64,000 nt of DNA from CBDFMG01 sp965221205 [NCBI: bacterium] (GCA_965221205.1 OZ244870.1:2232001-2296000); one strand, 5' to 3'. Counted from the first letter of the stretch, positions 1 to 10,125 are shown. The notes: a model not told the origin generated them from the sequence alone. Numbers and translations: made by a program.

Positions 1-1357
1 CGATATTTTGAACCTCTTCAGGAAGTATAGGATCACTGATAGTATCTCCATCCTTAAATGCCCAGAATGAAGGCCACATTAACCTGTGCGGCGCTATTTT
101 TCCATCATCATCTTTGACATAAACCGGAGATAGAATATACGGAACAACATCATCTCCCTTTTTTACACCATATGTTCCTAACGCATGTGTTCTGCTCAAT
201 TTGACTCTCTGGGCGTTTTCGGTTGGCCAGGGGCCAGAATGACACGCAGTGCATGAGAGTTTTTCAAAATGTATTGCCGGAAGACCTTTATGTGCAGGAT
301 AAGGTGCCCCAAGCCTGCCGGCTTGTGGAAAGTCAGATTCGTTATCCCGAATATGACAACCAGCACATGAATAAGAAGTAGTCTCAGTTTTATCTGTGCT
401 TTCAGCTTCCCATTCATATCCTCGTACCATTGAATGATCAAGACCATTGCGGTGGCAGTCTACACAATTCATTCCGGAAGCCATATGCACATCTTCATCC
501 ATTTCCCATCTTTCTGCCTGAATTTCATTAACAGCTTTAGTCGAATGGCAGAAATAGCATCGTTGGTTCGGAGCTTTTCTGGTAATATCGAAAAGGATTT
601 TACCCTGACTATTAAACCGACTTTTATCATATTCTATTGTTGGCGGTATCGCATTTCCTAGATCTGGTGCAGTACCGGAATAAATGTCATAGTTATCAGG
701 CATTGCTTTTGCTGATCCTCGAACAGATGAAAAACCACTTGTTGCAGCAGCGGCCCACCGATAGTTTTGCTGCCTTATTTGTCGTTCATATTCAGATTGA
801 TCATGTCCCGGATCAGCATCATGACAACTCAAGCAATTAATTTCTGCTTTTCCGGAAACCAGCCATCGGAAATATGTATCAACTGATTCTGTAGAATCAT
901 TTTCACTTATTCCGCCGCCATTGAGATGTCTCCCGAATTTCTGGGTAAACAGGAAGGGTGAAAGCCCAAGAGTTTCAGGTTTTAATGTTCCGGTCCAACC
1001 TCGATGAGAAAGTTGTATCTGCGTAGCACTGATTGGATCAACAAATATCCAGGGTTCTCCACGTCGACCAGAAAAAATGGTAGAGTCTGGTGCATTAAAA
1101 TGCCAACCGCTGCTGATTTGAGCATAATCATGGCACCCCAGACAGCTCTGTTTAGTTGAAAAGGGCATAGGGACACTGTCGTCAGGTCTGATCAATGAAC
1201 CATTTTCATCTAATAGATCAAGAATATGAACAGGGTGTGACCGGTTACCGTCACTGACGTCACCGAGTTTCGGCTCTTGCGCAATGCCGGATTTTACCAA
1301 AATGAGGAGTATTATTCCTATGAATAAAAACGATCGGAGATTAATAGAGTTAGTCAT
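1..1357 (-). CDS. Multiheme cytochrome c, exported (partial, cut by window edge)
   Basis: The minus strand is open from an ATG at 1357 to the first base of the window (452 codons, no stop). Residues 1-26 form a signal peptide (hydrophobic core LFIGIILLIL, then SGIAQ). Six CXXCH haem-binding motifs are visible near residues 72, 175, 267, 298, 331 and 369 (CLGCH, CLSCH, CYFCH, CVDCH, CAGCH, CTACH), so it is a periplasmic or outer-surface electron-transfer protein with at least six haems. It starts 33 bp after the Gfo/Idh gene ending at 1391 and reads the same way, so it is probably the distal gene of that operon. The subfamily and C-terminus are unknown because the gene leaves the window. The haem sites are seen directly; a role in the oxidation of sugars is inferred from position only. 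Confidence 0.88.
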   Translation of the reverse strand, partial: MTNSINLRSFLFIGIILLILVKSGIAQEPKLGDVSDGNRSHPVHILDLLDENGSLIRPDDSVPMPFSTKQSCLGCHDYAQISSGWHFNAPDSTIFSGRRGEPWIFVDPISATQIQLSHRGWTGTLKPETLGLSPFLFTQKFGRHLNGGGISENDSTESVDTYFRWLVSGKAEINCLSCHDADPGHDQSEYERQIRQQNYRWAAAATSGFSSVRGSAKAMPDNYDIYSGTAPDLGNAIPPTIEYDKSRFNSQGKILFDITRKAPNQRCYFCHSTKAVNEIQAERWEMDEDVHMASGMNCVDCHRNGLDHSMVRGYEWEAESTDKTETTSYSCAGCHIRDNESDFPQAGRLGAPYPAHKGLPAIHFEKLSCTACHSGPWPTENAQRVKLSRTHALGTYGVKKGDDVVPYILSPVYVKDDDGKIAPHRLMWPSFWAFKDGDTISDPILPEEVQNI

Positions 1358-1390
1358 AGAGGAGGTTTGCAGATGTTCAAATTTCCAGTT

Positions 1391-2734
1391 TTACACAGTA
1401 AATTCATTCTTTTTGAACAAGAGTTTTCTATTTGATTCAACCGCTTGATTCACCTTTAAAACAGTAACTGCAGTTTCATATCCAATTTCAGCGGGACAGT
1501 TTAGTTTCTCTCTGCCCTGAACAGCATTAAAAAAATTTTCAAGATGAGGTTTATGGTATGGATCGTTAAACTCTATGGGCAAACCGTATTGCGGTGGTGC
1601 GATTGTTTCTCGAACATCCAGTACCAGATTCTCATCGAGTAATTTTTCTTCTACTGGAGTATTTAAATACCCCAATTCAACCCATTTTGTCCAATCAGGC
1701 GCTGTCGGTTCACGATATATTCCACCTCTTCCCGCAGATTCAGAAATATTTAAAGTTCCTTGATCTCCCATGAAGGTTTCGTAATACCCTTGACTGCTAT
1801 TTGTAGTAAGTGTTTGATAAAACGCCCTGACAACCTCGTCTTTTGTTTGAAATTCATATATAGCCATGACCGTATCGTACCATTCGTGGGTTTTTTTGTC
1901 ATAATAATCGGTGCCGCCGCTTGCAACAACTGAGATTGGTACAGCGTCTAAAAACCAGGTAAATATATCGATCTGATGAGAGCCTAAATCAACAATTGGA
2001 CCGCCTCCAAGTGCGCGATACCACCGCCAGTTACGGAATTGATTCATTGATTCAAATCCATATTTTCTTAATACAGACGGGGGAACGGGATATTTTTTCG
2101 GCCATCCTAAATCGGGTTGAACTGACCGGTTCCATTGAGCATTTATTGTTGTAAGCCGGCCGAGGAGTCCTGTTTCTTTTATGATTTTATCTTTACAATG
2201 TATATATCTCGGATTACTTCTTCGCTGATGCCCGATCTGAAGCAGTTTTCCTGTTTCACGAGATGCCAGCACCATTTGGCGGGCTTTTTCCAGAGAATTG
2301 GACATTTCCTTTTCACAATAAACATGGAGTCCTACCCTCAGACAGTCAATAGTCTGCTCGGCATGCCAGAAATCAGGTGAAGCGATAAGAACGGCATCGA
2401 GATCTTTTTCCTGTGTTAGCATGTCTCGATAATCTTCATACCCGTTGAGGTCATGACCATATTTTCTGAGCAGTCCGACCGCCCTTTTCAGGTTGAAATC
2501 TGTCCAGATATCGCAAACTGCTTTAAATCGTATTCCCGGAATCTTAAGGCAGGTGTTGAGTAAAACCTGTCCCTGTGCACCAGCACCTATGAGTGCTATA
2601 TTCATATCGTCTGATTGTTGTACAGGTTCCTGAGCATGTCCCATTCGCGACATTAATAAACCTGCACCTGCTGCTGCACTGTATTCAAGGAATTTCCGTC
2701 TGTCAATGTCTTTTTTATTCTTATGATCTTTCAT
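1391..2734 (-). CDS. Tat-exported Gfo/Idh/MocA family oxidoreductase
   Basis: 447 aa. The N-terminus has a twin-arginine signal (DRRKFLEYS at 11-19, then AAAGAG), so it should be exported folded with its cofactor. A Rossmann nucleotide-binding loop GAGAQG lies at 50-55. The usual EKP motif of the family reads EKE at 141-143 (VYCEKEMSN), which is odd because the lysine is kept but the proline is lost. A catalytic-region motif GSHQID is near 251-256. Family members oxidise or reduce sugar hydroxyls with tightly bound NAD(P). It lies between the TIM-DUF1080 gene (37 bp upstream) and the multiheme cytochrome. No strong Shine-Dalgarno is visible. The exact substrate is unknown. Confidence 0.88.
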   Translation of the reverse strand: MKDHKNKKDIDRRKFLEYSAAAGAGLLMSRMGHAQEPVQQSDDMNIALIGAGAQGQVLLNTCLKIPGIRFKAVCDIWTDFNLKRAVGLLRKYGHDLNGYEDYRDMLTQEKDLDAVLIASPDFWHAEQTIDCLRVGLHVYCEKEMSNSLEKARQMVLASRETGKLLQIGHQRRSNPRYIHCKDKIIKETGLLGRLTTINAQWNRSVQPDLGWPKKYPVPPSVLRKYGFESMNQFRNWRWYRALGGGPIVDLGSHQIDIFTWFLDAVPISVVASGGTDYYDKKTHEWYDTVMAIYEFQTKDEVVRAFYQTLTTNSSQGYYETFMGDQGTLNISESAGRGGIYREPTAPDWTKWVELGYLNTPVEEKLLDENLVLDVRETIAPPQYGLPIEFNDPYHKPHLENFFNAVQGREKLNCPAEIGYETAVTVLKVNQAVESNRKLLFKKNEFTV

Positions 2735-2771
2735 TCTTTTTACAAAGTCTTTTGAGTAATACGTTTGTTAT

Positions 2772-4226
2772 TTAAAGTATTTTTATTTTCATGTTTCGAA
2801 ACCAAACAGGCTGTCCATGGTCCTGAAATCCAATATATCCTTTTCGCGGCATGTCTTTGTAGGCGGTATTAAACTTGTTTGAAGTACCGTCTGGATTCCT
2901 ATGCGGTTCTGTCCACTTGTTCAAATCCATATCTATTATCTGAATACCATTGTGCACTACGTAAATTTTATTATCTATACAGGTAATTGTATAATGGTTC
3001 CATTCGCCGGCTTTTTTTGCCACATTTTTACTTGCAGGCATGCAATCATAAATAGATCCACAAGAGCCATACTTCGAATTGTCTGTTGTTTCATGAATCT
3101 GCACTTCAATACCTGTTTGTACATAATTACTCAGATCATCTGTACGAAAAAAAACACCACTGTTGGCACCTTTAGAAACCATGTATTCCATATCAAGAAT
3201 AAAATCTCCATATTGGTCTTTCGTCCAAATATAGCTTCCGCCATGCCAAGTCAATACGCTTTCTTCCATTGTCCATGATCCTTCTTTAAAAGAGCAGTTT
3301 GACAGGTCCGGCGCCACAAAACTCTTCCATCCTGATGGATTTAACGCACTGGCAACATTATTAAAATATGCTATAGACGAACGTATATCAGGAAGAGAAT
3401 ATTCCCAGTTGTGAGCATATTCTATGGAGATTACTCCTGTAAACTTCTGCCGGTCTAACTCGGTAAGCACTGCTTTAACATTCGCTTTTCCAGTACCCCA
3501 GACAACATCATGAGCTTCGAGCACACCAAATTCATTCAAATCCTTGAAGTGTAAACTTATCAGTCTGTTTTCCAGTTTTTTCAGCGCATCAACTGGTTTG
3601 ATCCCTGAACGCTGCCAATGACCAATATCGCCGCATACACCCATCCATTCGCTCCGTCCTTCAAGCGCTTCCAGTATTGTATCAGGATTCCAGTAATAAG
3701 TAGGTTTCGGATGATTGTGGATTGCTATTTTAATTTTAAATTCCTGACAAAGTCTATCAATCATTACGAAAATATTTTCAGGAGGTTCCGCCGTAATGGT
3801 TTCAATCCCCATATCTTTCGCAAATTCAAAAACCTTTCTCCACTCTGCAACATCATCCAGTAATTCAACAACTCCATAATTCACCAAAGTAATCCCGGCT
3901 TGTGATAATTTGTTTTTTACTTCCTTGCGTAATTCAATTGGCAATGTATGATTAAATTGAATATCGAGATATTCTGCACTCAACGTTTGATCGGGAAACG
4001 CCTCTATCCAATCCAAACCAAGTGATGCCGTTTTATCTATCGCTTCAAAAAAGGTGTATCGGTTAAAAGTCCAAGCTTGTGTTCCTAGCCGCCACCCATC
4101 GTACACATCTGTTGCTGGATGAGATTTGAGGGGTAACTCTTGCGATATAACCGAAGAATAGCGTGAAGCAATCAAAAACGTGATTATAAAAATTGCGGAT
4201 TTTAGAATAGTATTAATTGTATTCAT
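2772..4226 (-). CDS. Secreted sugar isomerase/epimerase-like TIM barrel fused to DUF1080 domain
   Basis: I place the start at 4226 (484 aa): this gives a clean signal peptide (MNTINTILKSAIFIITFLIA) and leaves one base after the stop of the upstream gene. An upstream in-frame ATG at 4352 would overlap that gene by 125 bp and bury the signal peptide. Residues about 45-290 are an AP-endonuclease-2/xylose-isomerase-like TIM barrel (WIEAFPD, GVCGDIGHWQRSG, ISLHFKDLNE, GVISIEYAHN). Residues about 295-484 are a DUF1080 domain, a concanavalin-like fold named for 3-keto-disaccharide hydrolase (NSGVFFRTDD, GEWNHYTI, GYIGFQDHG). Known DUF1080 proteins act on 3-keto glycosides. The fusion suggests cleavage or isomerisation of a keto sugar in the periplasm, fed by the neighbouring oxidoreductases. 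The substrate is not determined. Confidence 0.87.
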   Translation of the reverse strand: MNTINTILKSAIFIITFLIASRYSSVISQELPLKSHPATDVYDGWRLGTQAWTFNRYTFFEAIDKTASLGLDWIEAFPDQTLSAEYLDIQFNHTLPIELRKEVKNKLSQAGITLVNYGVVELLDDVAEWRKVFEFAKDMGIETITAEPPENIFVMIDRLCQEFKIKIAIHNHPKPTYYWNPDTILEALEGRSEWMGVCGDIGHWQRSGIKPVDALKKLENRLISLHFKDLNEFGVLEAHDVVWGTGKANVKAVLTELDRQKFTGVISIEYAHNWEYSLPDIRSSIAYFNNVASALNPSGWKSFVAPDLSNCSFKEGSWTMEESVLTWHGGSYIWTKDQYGDFILDMEYMVSKGANSGVFFRTDDLSNYVQTGIEVQIHETTDNSKYGSCGSIYDCMPASKNVAKKAGEWNHYTITCIDNKIYVVHNGIQIIDMDLNKWTEPHRNPDGTSNKFNTAYKDMPRKGYIGFQDHGQPVWFRNMKIKIL

Positions 4227-4227
4227 A

Positions 4228-5637
4228 TTACAATGACCATCCTTCACGATATTCGTTATGGAGATGCTTGTTTGCTTCAGGCAGATTGGTAATTTCCATC
4301 TTTTCATGATCCCATTCCAAAGTTGTATGTCTATCCTGCATACGTATTGCAATATTGCCGAGTAACATAGTTTCAGTAAGTGGTCCGGAATAACTAAAAT
4401 CAGTTGTTGACTTTTTTCCGGCTTTACATGCTTCTATCCATTCTAAATAGATTCCGGGAGACCTGGATATGGTCTTTTTCGGACGTGTATATTCCTCCAT
4501 TTTTATTTCAGGTATCAATCGTGGACCTTCACCATAAACATTGTGCATTAACTTGCCTTTGTCTCCAATGATAATCACACCGCCTACATCGTCACCTATG
4601 CGACGTCCCGGCTCAAGTTCTTCAGGACGGGGCGGCATTAAACCGCCATCGTACCAGCTCAGTTTAACAGGAGGTTTATTACCTCTTGCCGGAAAAGTGA
4701 AATGCACAGTTGAAGCCAATGGATATGAATCTTCCGTCATCTTCGTAGAGGAAGCTGAAATTGTCTCTGGGGCCTTCAGTCCCAAAGCCCAGAATGGATG
4801 GTCGATAAGATGAGCAGCCATATCCCCTAACGCTCCCGTTCCAAAATCAAACCAGCCTCTCCACACAAATGGGCAATATGCGGGATGATAATGACGGTAC
4901 TTTGCTGGTCCTAACCACAAATTCCAGTCCAAAGTAGATGGTACCGACGATATTTCTTTCGGTCGCTCGATACCTTGCGGCCATATCGGAGCGACTGTCC
5001 AGGCATGCACTTCGCGAACATCACCGATAGCACCGTCCTCTATCCATTCATTAATAAGACGGGCACCCTCACCTGCATGCCCCTGGTTACCCATTTGTGT
5101 AGTAACATTATTTTCTTTCGCTGCTTTCGCAAGCATTCTTGCTTCATAAACGGTATGTGTCAATGGTTTCTGGCAATATACGTGTTTTCCCATTTTCATC
5201 GCCATCATGGCTATGACAGCATGTGTATGATCCGCGGTACTGATGACAACTGCGTCAATATTTTTTTCCTTTTCAAGCATTACACGAAAATCACGATATT
5301 TATGTGCTTTATTATACAGCTCCAGTAAATCAGGTCTTTCTATTCGTGTAGCGTAATCTGTGAATCGATCTTTCTGTGTATCATCAACATCACATAAAGC
5401 TATAATATTTTCAGAACTGACAGCGGCGATATCTAATCTTCCCCGGCCCCCGACCCCTACGCAGGCAATATTCAGTTTATCATTTGGTGCTGTTCGACCG
5501 GGACCACCAAAAACATGGCTTGGGACTATAGTAAAAACACCCGCCGCAACAGCAGTTTTACCAATGAAATTTCTTCGGGAGATAGTATGCTGGGATTTTT
5601 CATTATTCTTGTTGTTTATCATACTAAAATATTCCAT
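4228..5637 (-). CDS. Tat-exported Gfo/Idh/MocA family oxidoreductase
   Basis: 469 aa. A twin-arginine signal (SRRNFIGKTAVAAG) begins at residue 20. The Rossmann loop is GVGGRG at 61-66, and the EKP position reads QKP (VYCQKPLTH, 156-158), a variant common in exported members. The C-terminal half has the dimerisation/substrate domain seen in Tat-type Gfo/Idh proteins (MPPRPEELEPGRR, IIIGDKGKLM). It probably oxidises a sugar or glycoside. The stop is separated from the next start (4226) by one base, which indicates translational coupling. The start could also be Met6 at 5622; no clear Shine-Dalgarno decides it. A broken relative lies at 25217-26539. Confidence 0.9.
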   Translation of the reverse strand: MEYFSMINNKNNEKSQHTISRRNFIGKTAVAAGVFTIVPSHVFGGPGRTAPNDKLNIACVGVGGRGRLDIAAVSSENIIALCDVDDTQKDRFTDYATRIERPDLLELYNKAHKYRDFRVMLEKEKNIDAVVISTADHTHAVIAMMAMKMGKHVYCQKPLTHTVYEARMLAKAAKENNVTTQMGNQGHAGEGARLINEWIEDGAIGDVREVHAWTVAPIWPQGIERPKEISSVPSTLDWNLWLGPAKYRHYHPAYCPFVWRGWFDFGTGALGDMAAHLIDHPFWALGLKAPETISASSTKMTEDSYPLASTVHFTFPARGNKPPVKLSWYDGGLMPPRPEELEPGRRIGDDVGGVIIIGDKGKLMHNVYGEGPRLIPEIKMEEYTRPKKTISRSPGIYLEWIEACKAGKKSTTDFSYSGPLTETMLLGNIAIRMQDRHTTLEWDHEKMEITNLPEANKHLHNEYREGWSL

Positions 5638-5675
5638 GAAAACGTTATCAAAAAGTATACATAGTCCTAATAATA

Positions 5676-7796
5676 TTACATTTCTTTATCTAGTATGTCC
5701 GGTATCCACTCAAGTATTCTCTCATTATCCGTACTCATAAGTATTTTGTTAAGAATGTCTCCTAATCCTGTGTTAAACATTCCCTTTAATCTTTCAGCAC
5801 TTCTATCTCGAACTCTATCTAATAATCTTATAATTGCTGCCTCAGCTTCAGGATTGAGAGACGGGTCTTCGAGATATACAGCAATAATATTCAGTGCCTC
5901 TACGGCACCCGACCACATTCCTGATAAACCGGATAAAATCATTCTTTTTTCACTGACTTCTGTTGCATGTTCCATTGCTGTCATATAAAATTTTATAGAT
6001 TCTGCAGCAGGCCGTTCACTCCTGATTCGTACAAGATTTATATAACCGCGAAGTGCTAATATTTTATGAGTTTCATTATCTGTAGTAGTCACAACATTCA
6101 GTAGTTCTTGTAAAGGTTCAGCATTCGGCCATGCCGACAGTGCATGTATTGCAGCTTCCTGACTATCAGGATTATCACTATTTAATTCTTTTCTTATCGC
6201 AAAGAGTGCGCTTGCATCTCCAATTCGCCCCAATACTTCCAATAATGAACTTCGAGCATCAATATTTTTAACCGATGGTAATTGAGCCAATACCGGACCG
6301 GCCTGATTTGATGTATCAGCAATCTTTTGTGCGACGAGAACGACCGTCCTTTCTGCTTCGTTGCGTACTCCGCTATTTTCTTCTTCAATCAGCATTCTGA
6401 TTAATTCGTTAATATTATCTGGTTGTGCGATAATCCCTAAAGATTTATACGATTCTATGCGGACGGATCGGTCAGGATCTACAGCGGTTTTTAATAATGT
6501 ATTAATGGCACTAACCGCATTTCGTTGACTTAAACTGCGAATCAGTTCAGCTTTTACTTGGGGATCTGAATATGAGATTCGATCAATTATTTTTTGGTCA
6601 ACAGATGCACCCGGTAATAGATCAAGACTTCTTCGTGCTGCTTCACGGTCTGTTCCTGTTGCTTCTGTAGCCACTCTTACAAAAAGTGAAATATCTGAAT
6701 CATTACCGATTTTTGATAATGCTGTCAGAGCGGCAACCCGGATAGATTCATCATTGTGTTTCACTGCTTCCAACGCTACATTTCTTGCTGTGGATTCATT
6801 CCGGTAAGCAAAAGCTGAAAGTAACTGAATTTGTGCCTGATCAGATAAACTTGGCAACTCTTCAATTATAGCACTCAAATCAGGATTTCCCGGAAGTTCC
6901 CGGAGTAATCCGACAGCAACAGACTGCAATTCACGGTTGTCCCTTTTCAGTACCGAAAGGATAATATCCGGTGCATCATCGATATTGGTTTGTATGCTGC
7001 CCCGTAAAGCGGCAGCTCGGATACGGATTGTGTTTTCATTATTATATAATTCCTGATAAATATTAGCAGCTCGAGAAGCGTTTCCCTTATCAAAGAAGCT
7101 ATCCGCACATAACAAATATGCATCTAATACAATGTTACGTAATTCTCCGTCAGTCTTTGAACTCGCTTCTAGAAGAACTCTTGCAGCATTTTCATCTGCA
7201 ATTTTTCCCAGAGCTGTTACAGCAGATTCAGCAGTTTGCTGATCGGCATCATAAACCAATTTTTCGAGATCATTAACAGCATTATTATCTTTTCGTTCAC
7301 CAAGTGTATTAATAATTCCAATTTTGATGTTTCGTGGCGCATCCGACAATAATTCGCGAAGGGCCCTTTCTGCAGCAAAATCAGGGATACGTTGCAGCGT
7401 ATATAACGCAATATCCGCTGTTTTATCTTCAAACAGTAACGCCTTCAAAACTGGTATGGATTCTTTTGTGCCGATAATACTTAACTGCTCGCAGACAAAT
7501 TGTTTCCCAGCAAAGGTTGCATCTGATTCCAGAAAAGAAATCATCTCCTTTTCGATTACACGCATTGAACTCTGTGAATCAAGCGATGATTGGACAAGTA
7601 TTCGGAGTACGGAAAGGGGATCACGGCTATCGCCGTAATCGTATTCGGATATCTCATTTAATATTTTCTTAACATCAGAAGCTATATCGTTGTGTGAGTT
7701 TTTCACTGTACTGGCTGCATCCGTAAATATGAATGCAGCTGATATTGACAAAAATATCAGAGTTTTAAGAGAGTGGATTTGTTTGATTTGACTCAT
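5676..7796 (-). CDS. Exported HEAT-repeat protein
   Basis: About 706 aa. A hydrophobic signal segment (TLIFLSISAAFIFTDAAS) is followed by a run of HEAT/Armadillo-type helical repeats along almost the whole chain (for example AVNDLEKLVYDADQQTAESA, SIRVAALTALSKIG, QEAAIHALSAW). Such solenoids are protein-binding scaffolds with no catalytic residues. Among Tat-type Gfo/Idh and ThuA genes they are typical of secreted sugar-oxidation loci. The start is uncertain among GTG 7808, ATG 7799 and ATG 7796; GGAG at 7803-7806 is spaced six bases from 7796, so I use that. It lies 38 bp upstream of the oxidoreductase gene starting at 5637, on the same strand. Confidence 0.82.
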   Translation of the reverse strand: MSQIKQIHSLKTLIFLSISAAFIFTDAASTVKNSHNDIASDVKKILNEISEYDYGDSRDPLSVLRILVQSSLDSQSSMRVIEKEMISFLESDATFAGKQFVCEQLSIIGTKESIPVLKALLFEDKTADIALYTLQRIPDFAAERALRELLSDAPRNIKIGIINTLGERKDNNAVNDLEKLVYDADQQTAESAVTALGKIADENAARVLLEASSKTDGELRNIVLDAYLLCADSFFDKGNASRAANIYQELYNNENTIRIRAAALRGSIQTNIDDAPDIILSVLKRDNRELQSVAVGLLRELPGNPDLSAIIEELPSLSDQAQIQLLSAFAYRNESTARNVALEAVKHNDESIRVAALTALSKIGNDSDISLFVRVATEATGTDREAARRSLDLLPGASVDQKIIDRISYSDPQVKAELIRSLSQRNAVSAINTLLKTAVDPDRSVRIESYKSLGIIAQPDNINELIRMLIEEENSGVRNEAERTVVLVAQKIADTSNQAGPVLAQLPSVKNIDARSSLLEVLGRIGDASALFAIRKELNSDNPDSQEAAIHALSAWPNAEPLQELLNVVTTTDNETHKILALRGYINLVRIRSERPAAESIKFYMTAMEHATEVSEKRMILSGLSGMWSGAVEALNIIAVYLEDPSLNPEAEAAIIRLLDRVRDRSAERLKGMFNTGLGDILNKILMSTDNERILEWIPDILDKEM

Positions 7797-7879
7797 CATT
7801 TTCTCCACATTTCTTTTTTAAAGTTTGACTCACCTATCTTATTTAGTTATTCATTAATAATGATGTAATACTATGGATG

Positions 7880-9211
7880 CTATATATGCCAGGGACTGCG
7901 CATTGCATTTCCGAGCATTTGTGATGCAGTAGGATCATCGATTATTTCTTCAGTATCAGGATTAAATCGAATTTTTCTACCGAGAAGCATTGCAATCTGT
8001 CCCAGATGTCCCGGTGTTGCCGAGCGGTGCGCAACTTCACTCGGTGCTAATGTTGTTGCCCGTGTTTTGACGCAGTCTAAAAAATTTCGTGTGTGGCCTT
8101 CATGGTCTAACGGATTTCCGACACGAACAAGATGAATTTCATCAGGGCTGAATACTTCCCGTAATAGCGATTTCGGGTGGGCATCAAATCCTCCCCGGTT
8201 GACCCAGACCCAGCCGTCTTCTCCGATCCATTTTGTTCCACTGCGGATATCGTCATGTCCCCCTGCAATTGTCATTTTAATGCCATTGGCATGCTTGGTA
8301 TTTATTCTATACCTATATGCGCTGTTCCATAAACCGGCTTTGGGATACTCTCCAACTCCATCGATCTCAACCGGACCGGTACGGTCCATTCCCATTCCCC
8401 AATGTGCAATATCTACATGATGACCGACCCAATCCATGAGTTGTCCGCCACCATACTCAAGATTCCACCGCCAGTTGTAATGTACGCGGGTGGGTACATA
8501 ATCGGCATAGGGAGCCGGTCCGAGCCAAAAATTGTAATCCAGTTTTTTCGGCGGTTTTGTTACTGCTTCCCCATCTTCGCCATTATTAGTATCATACCCG
8601 GAAGGCAATCCTACTTCAACAGAATGTATTTTGCCAATACGGTTGTTGAGAACCAATTCACAGGCAAAACGGAAGTTTGACTGTGACCGTTGCCAACTTC
8701 CTGTCTGCCAGACACGGCCATATCTTTCTACGGCATCACACATTGCCCTGCCTTCCAGCAGACTGTGCGAAAAGGGCTTTTCTCCGTATATGTCTTTTCC
8801 GGCCTTTGCAGCGGCAACAGCAATAGGAGCATGCCAATGATCGGGTGTGGTTATCTGGACGACATCAATATCGTTTCGTGAAATAAGTTCCCGAAAATCG
8901 CCGTATACGGCACAATCGTTATTGCCGTATCTTTTATCAACCGCTTTTTTTGCTCTTTGAAGACGATTGGCATCGACATCGCAGACCGCAGCAACATGTG
9001 CGTCGGGTTCAGCTAAAAATGTTTCCATATCCTCTCTACCCATTCCTCCCATTCCGACACAACCTACGGTAATTTTATCGCTTGGGAGAAATAGGTTGCT
9101 TCTACCCAATACGGAAGAGGGGATGATATACGGAAAACCGAATCCGGCAGCTGCTGCACCGGTAGAATACCTCATAAACTGTCTGCGGCCTATGCCTTTC
9201 TTCTGTGACAT
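7880..9211 (-). CDS. Tat-exported Gfo/Idh/MocA family oxidoreductase
   Basis: 443 aa. The twin-arginine signal is GRRQFMRYSTGAAAAG at residues 8-23. The Rossmann loop GMGGMG is at 53-58 and the family EKP motif is intact (IYGEKPFSHS, 144-146). The C-terminal domain holds the typical NWRWNLEYGGGQLMDWVGHH segment with the histidines expected near the active site. An AGGGG Shine-Dalgarno stands seven bases before the ATG. It is the third exported oxidoreductase of the locus and the only one with an unaltered EKP motif. It is 83 bp upstream of the HEAT gene. The substrate is unknown; sugar dehydrogenation is inferred from the family. Confidence 0.9.
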   Translation of the reverse strand: MSQKKGIGRRQFMRYSTGAAAAGFGFPYIIPSSVLGRSNLFLPSDKITVGCVGMGGMGREDMETFLAEPDAHVAAVCDVDANRLQRAKKAVDKRYGNNDCAVYGDFRELISRNDIDVVQITTPDHWHAPIAVAAAKAGKDIYGEKPFSHSLLEGRAMCDAVERYGRVWQTGSWQRSQSNFRFACELVLNNRIGKIHSVEVGLPSGYDTNNGEDGEAVTKPPKKLDYNFWLGPAPYADYVPTRVHYNWRWNLEYGGGQLMDWVGHHVDIAHWGMGMDRTGPVEIDGVGEYPKAGLWNSAYRYRINTKHANGIKMTIAGGHDDIRSGTKWIGEDGWVWVNRGGFDAHPKSLLREVFSPDEIHLVRVGNPLDHEGHTRNFLDCVKTRATTLAPSEVAHRSATPGHLGQIAMLLGRKIRFNPDTEEIIDDPTASQMLGNAMRSPWHI

Positions 9212-9363
9212 TGTATTTCCCCTTAGATTTTTAATGAGGGTATAGAAAAACTCTCAAAAATTTATAAAGTCGGAAAAAAAGTTTCAAAAATTTTTCGTAT
9301 TTAATGGTGGAGACAAAAAAAAATCTACGAGGATTGATCAGATGTATCTACTATTTTGTTCGG

Positions 9364-10125
9364 TTATCTGCTTGCCCACAACATACCTCTTTTCATAATT
9401 GTAATCGCCTGCGGAATATCGAAAACACTTGCACTATGTCCTAAAGATGAGTAAAACACTCTGCCTTTACCATACATTTTTTTCCAGACTACCGGCATTA
9501 CTACATCATCTATCCATGGAGCATGATCACCATTAAAAGTCGTTGTTGCCAGAACTTCATTAGAAGGGTCTACATGCATATAATATTGTTCGGAACGAAC
9601 TTTAAAGTCAGACAGCCCTTTGGTAATCGGGTCATCATGATTAATTATATTTACTTCATAATCTACGGATCCTCCGGGATGGGAAACCCACTGTCCGCCG
9701 ATCATAAACTGATATTCGGGAATATCTCTGAAAGCATCACCCAAACCGCCGTGCCATCCGGCAATCCCCACACCGTTTTGTACAGCTCTATAAAGACCTC
9801 GTATCCTGGGGCTCTCTTCATTTTCCGGACTCATAGTAAAAACCTGAATGATCAGATCCTTTGAATTCATGTTGTCTTCATCAAGATAGGAATCTAAATC
9901 GTTGGAAATTTCAACATCAAATCCTTGATCTTCTAGCCAGGGAGCAAAAATATCGACACATTTTTTGGGTTGGTGACCATCCCAGCCTCCCCAGACCATG
10001 AGTACAGATTTTGCTCTTCTTTCTTTCTTATCACTAAAAAGGGTCTTTCCAGCGAAAGGAACCGCCGCACCGGCCAATACCGACTGTTTCATAAAATCAC
10101 GTCTGCTATAATGATTTTTTCTCAT
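9364..10125 (-). CDS. Tat-exported ThuA-like (trehalose utilization) protein
   Basis: 253 aa from ATG 10125, chosen because GGAG sits six bases upstream and it starts just before the Tat signal ([19 protein letters not shown]). The rest is a ThuA-like class I glutamine-amidotransferase fold ([16 protein letters not shown] near the N-terminus, [15 protein letters not shown] in the middle, [18 protein letters not shown] near the end). ThuA proteins belong to pathways that process 3-keto disaccharides together with Gfo/Idh partners such as ThuB; their exact reaction is not well settled. It is the first gene of the leftward operon, divergent from the Gfo/Idh gene at 10355. The 229 bp between them should hold both promoters, but I could not define boxes. 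Confidence 0.83.
   Translation of the reverse strand: MRKNHYSRRDFMKQSVLAGAAVPFAGKTLFSDKKERRAKSVLMVWGGWDGHQPKKCVDIFAPWLEDQGFDVEISNDLDSYLDEDNMNSKDLIIQVFTMSPENEESPRIRGLYRAVQNGVGIAGWHGGLGDAFRDIPEYQFMIGGQWVSHPGGSVDYEVNIINHDDPITKGLSDFKVRSEQYYMHVDPSNEVLATTTFNGDHAPWIDDVVMPVVWKKMYGKGRVFYSSLGHSASVFDIPQAITIMKRGMLWASR

Noticed and set aside
1-1357. Short frames at 196-447 and 982-1176 on the minus strand as separate genes
   Set aside because: They are in other frames within the multiheme cytochrome, which has six CXXCH motifs and a signal peptide.
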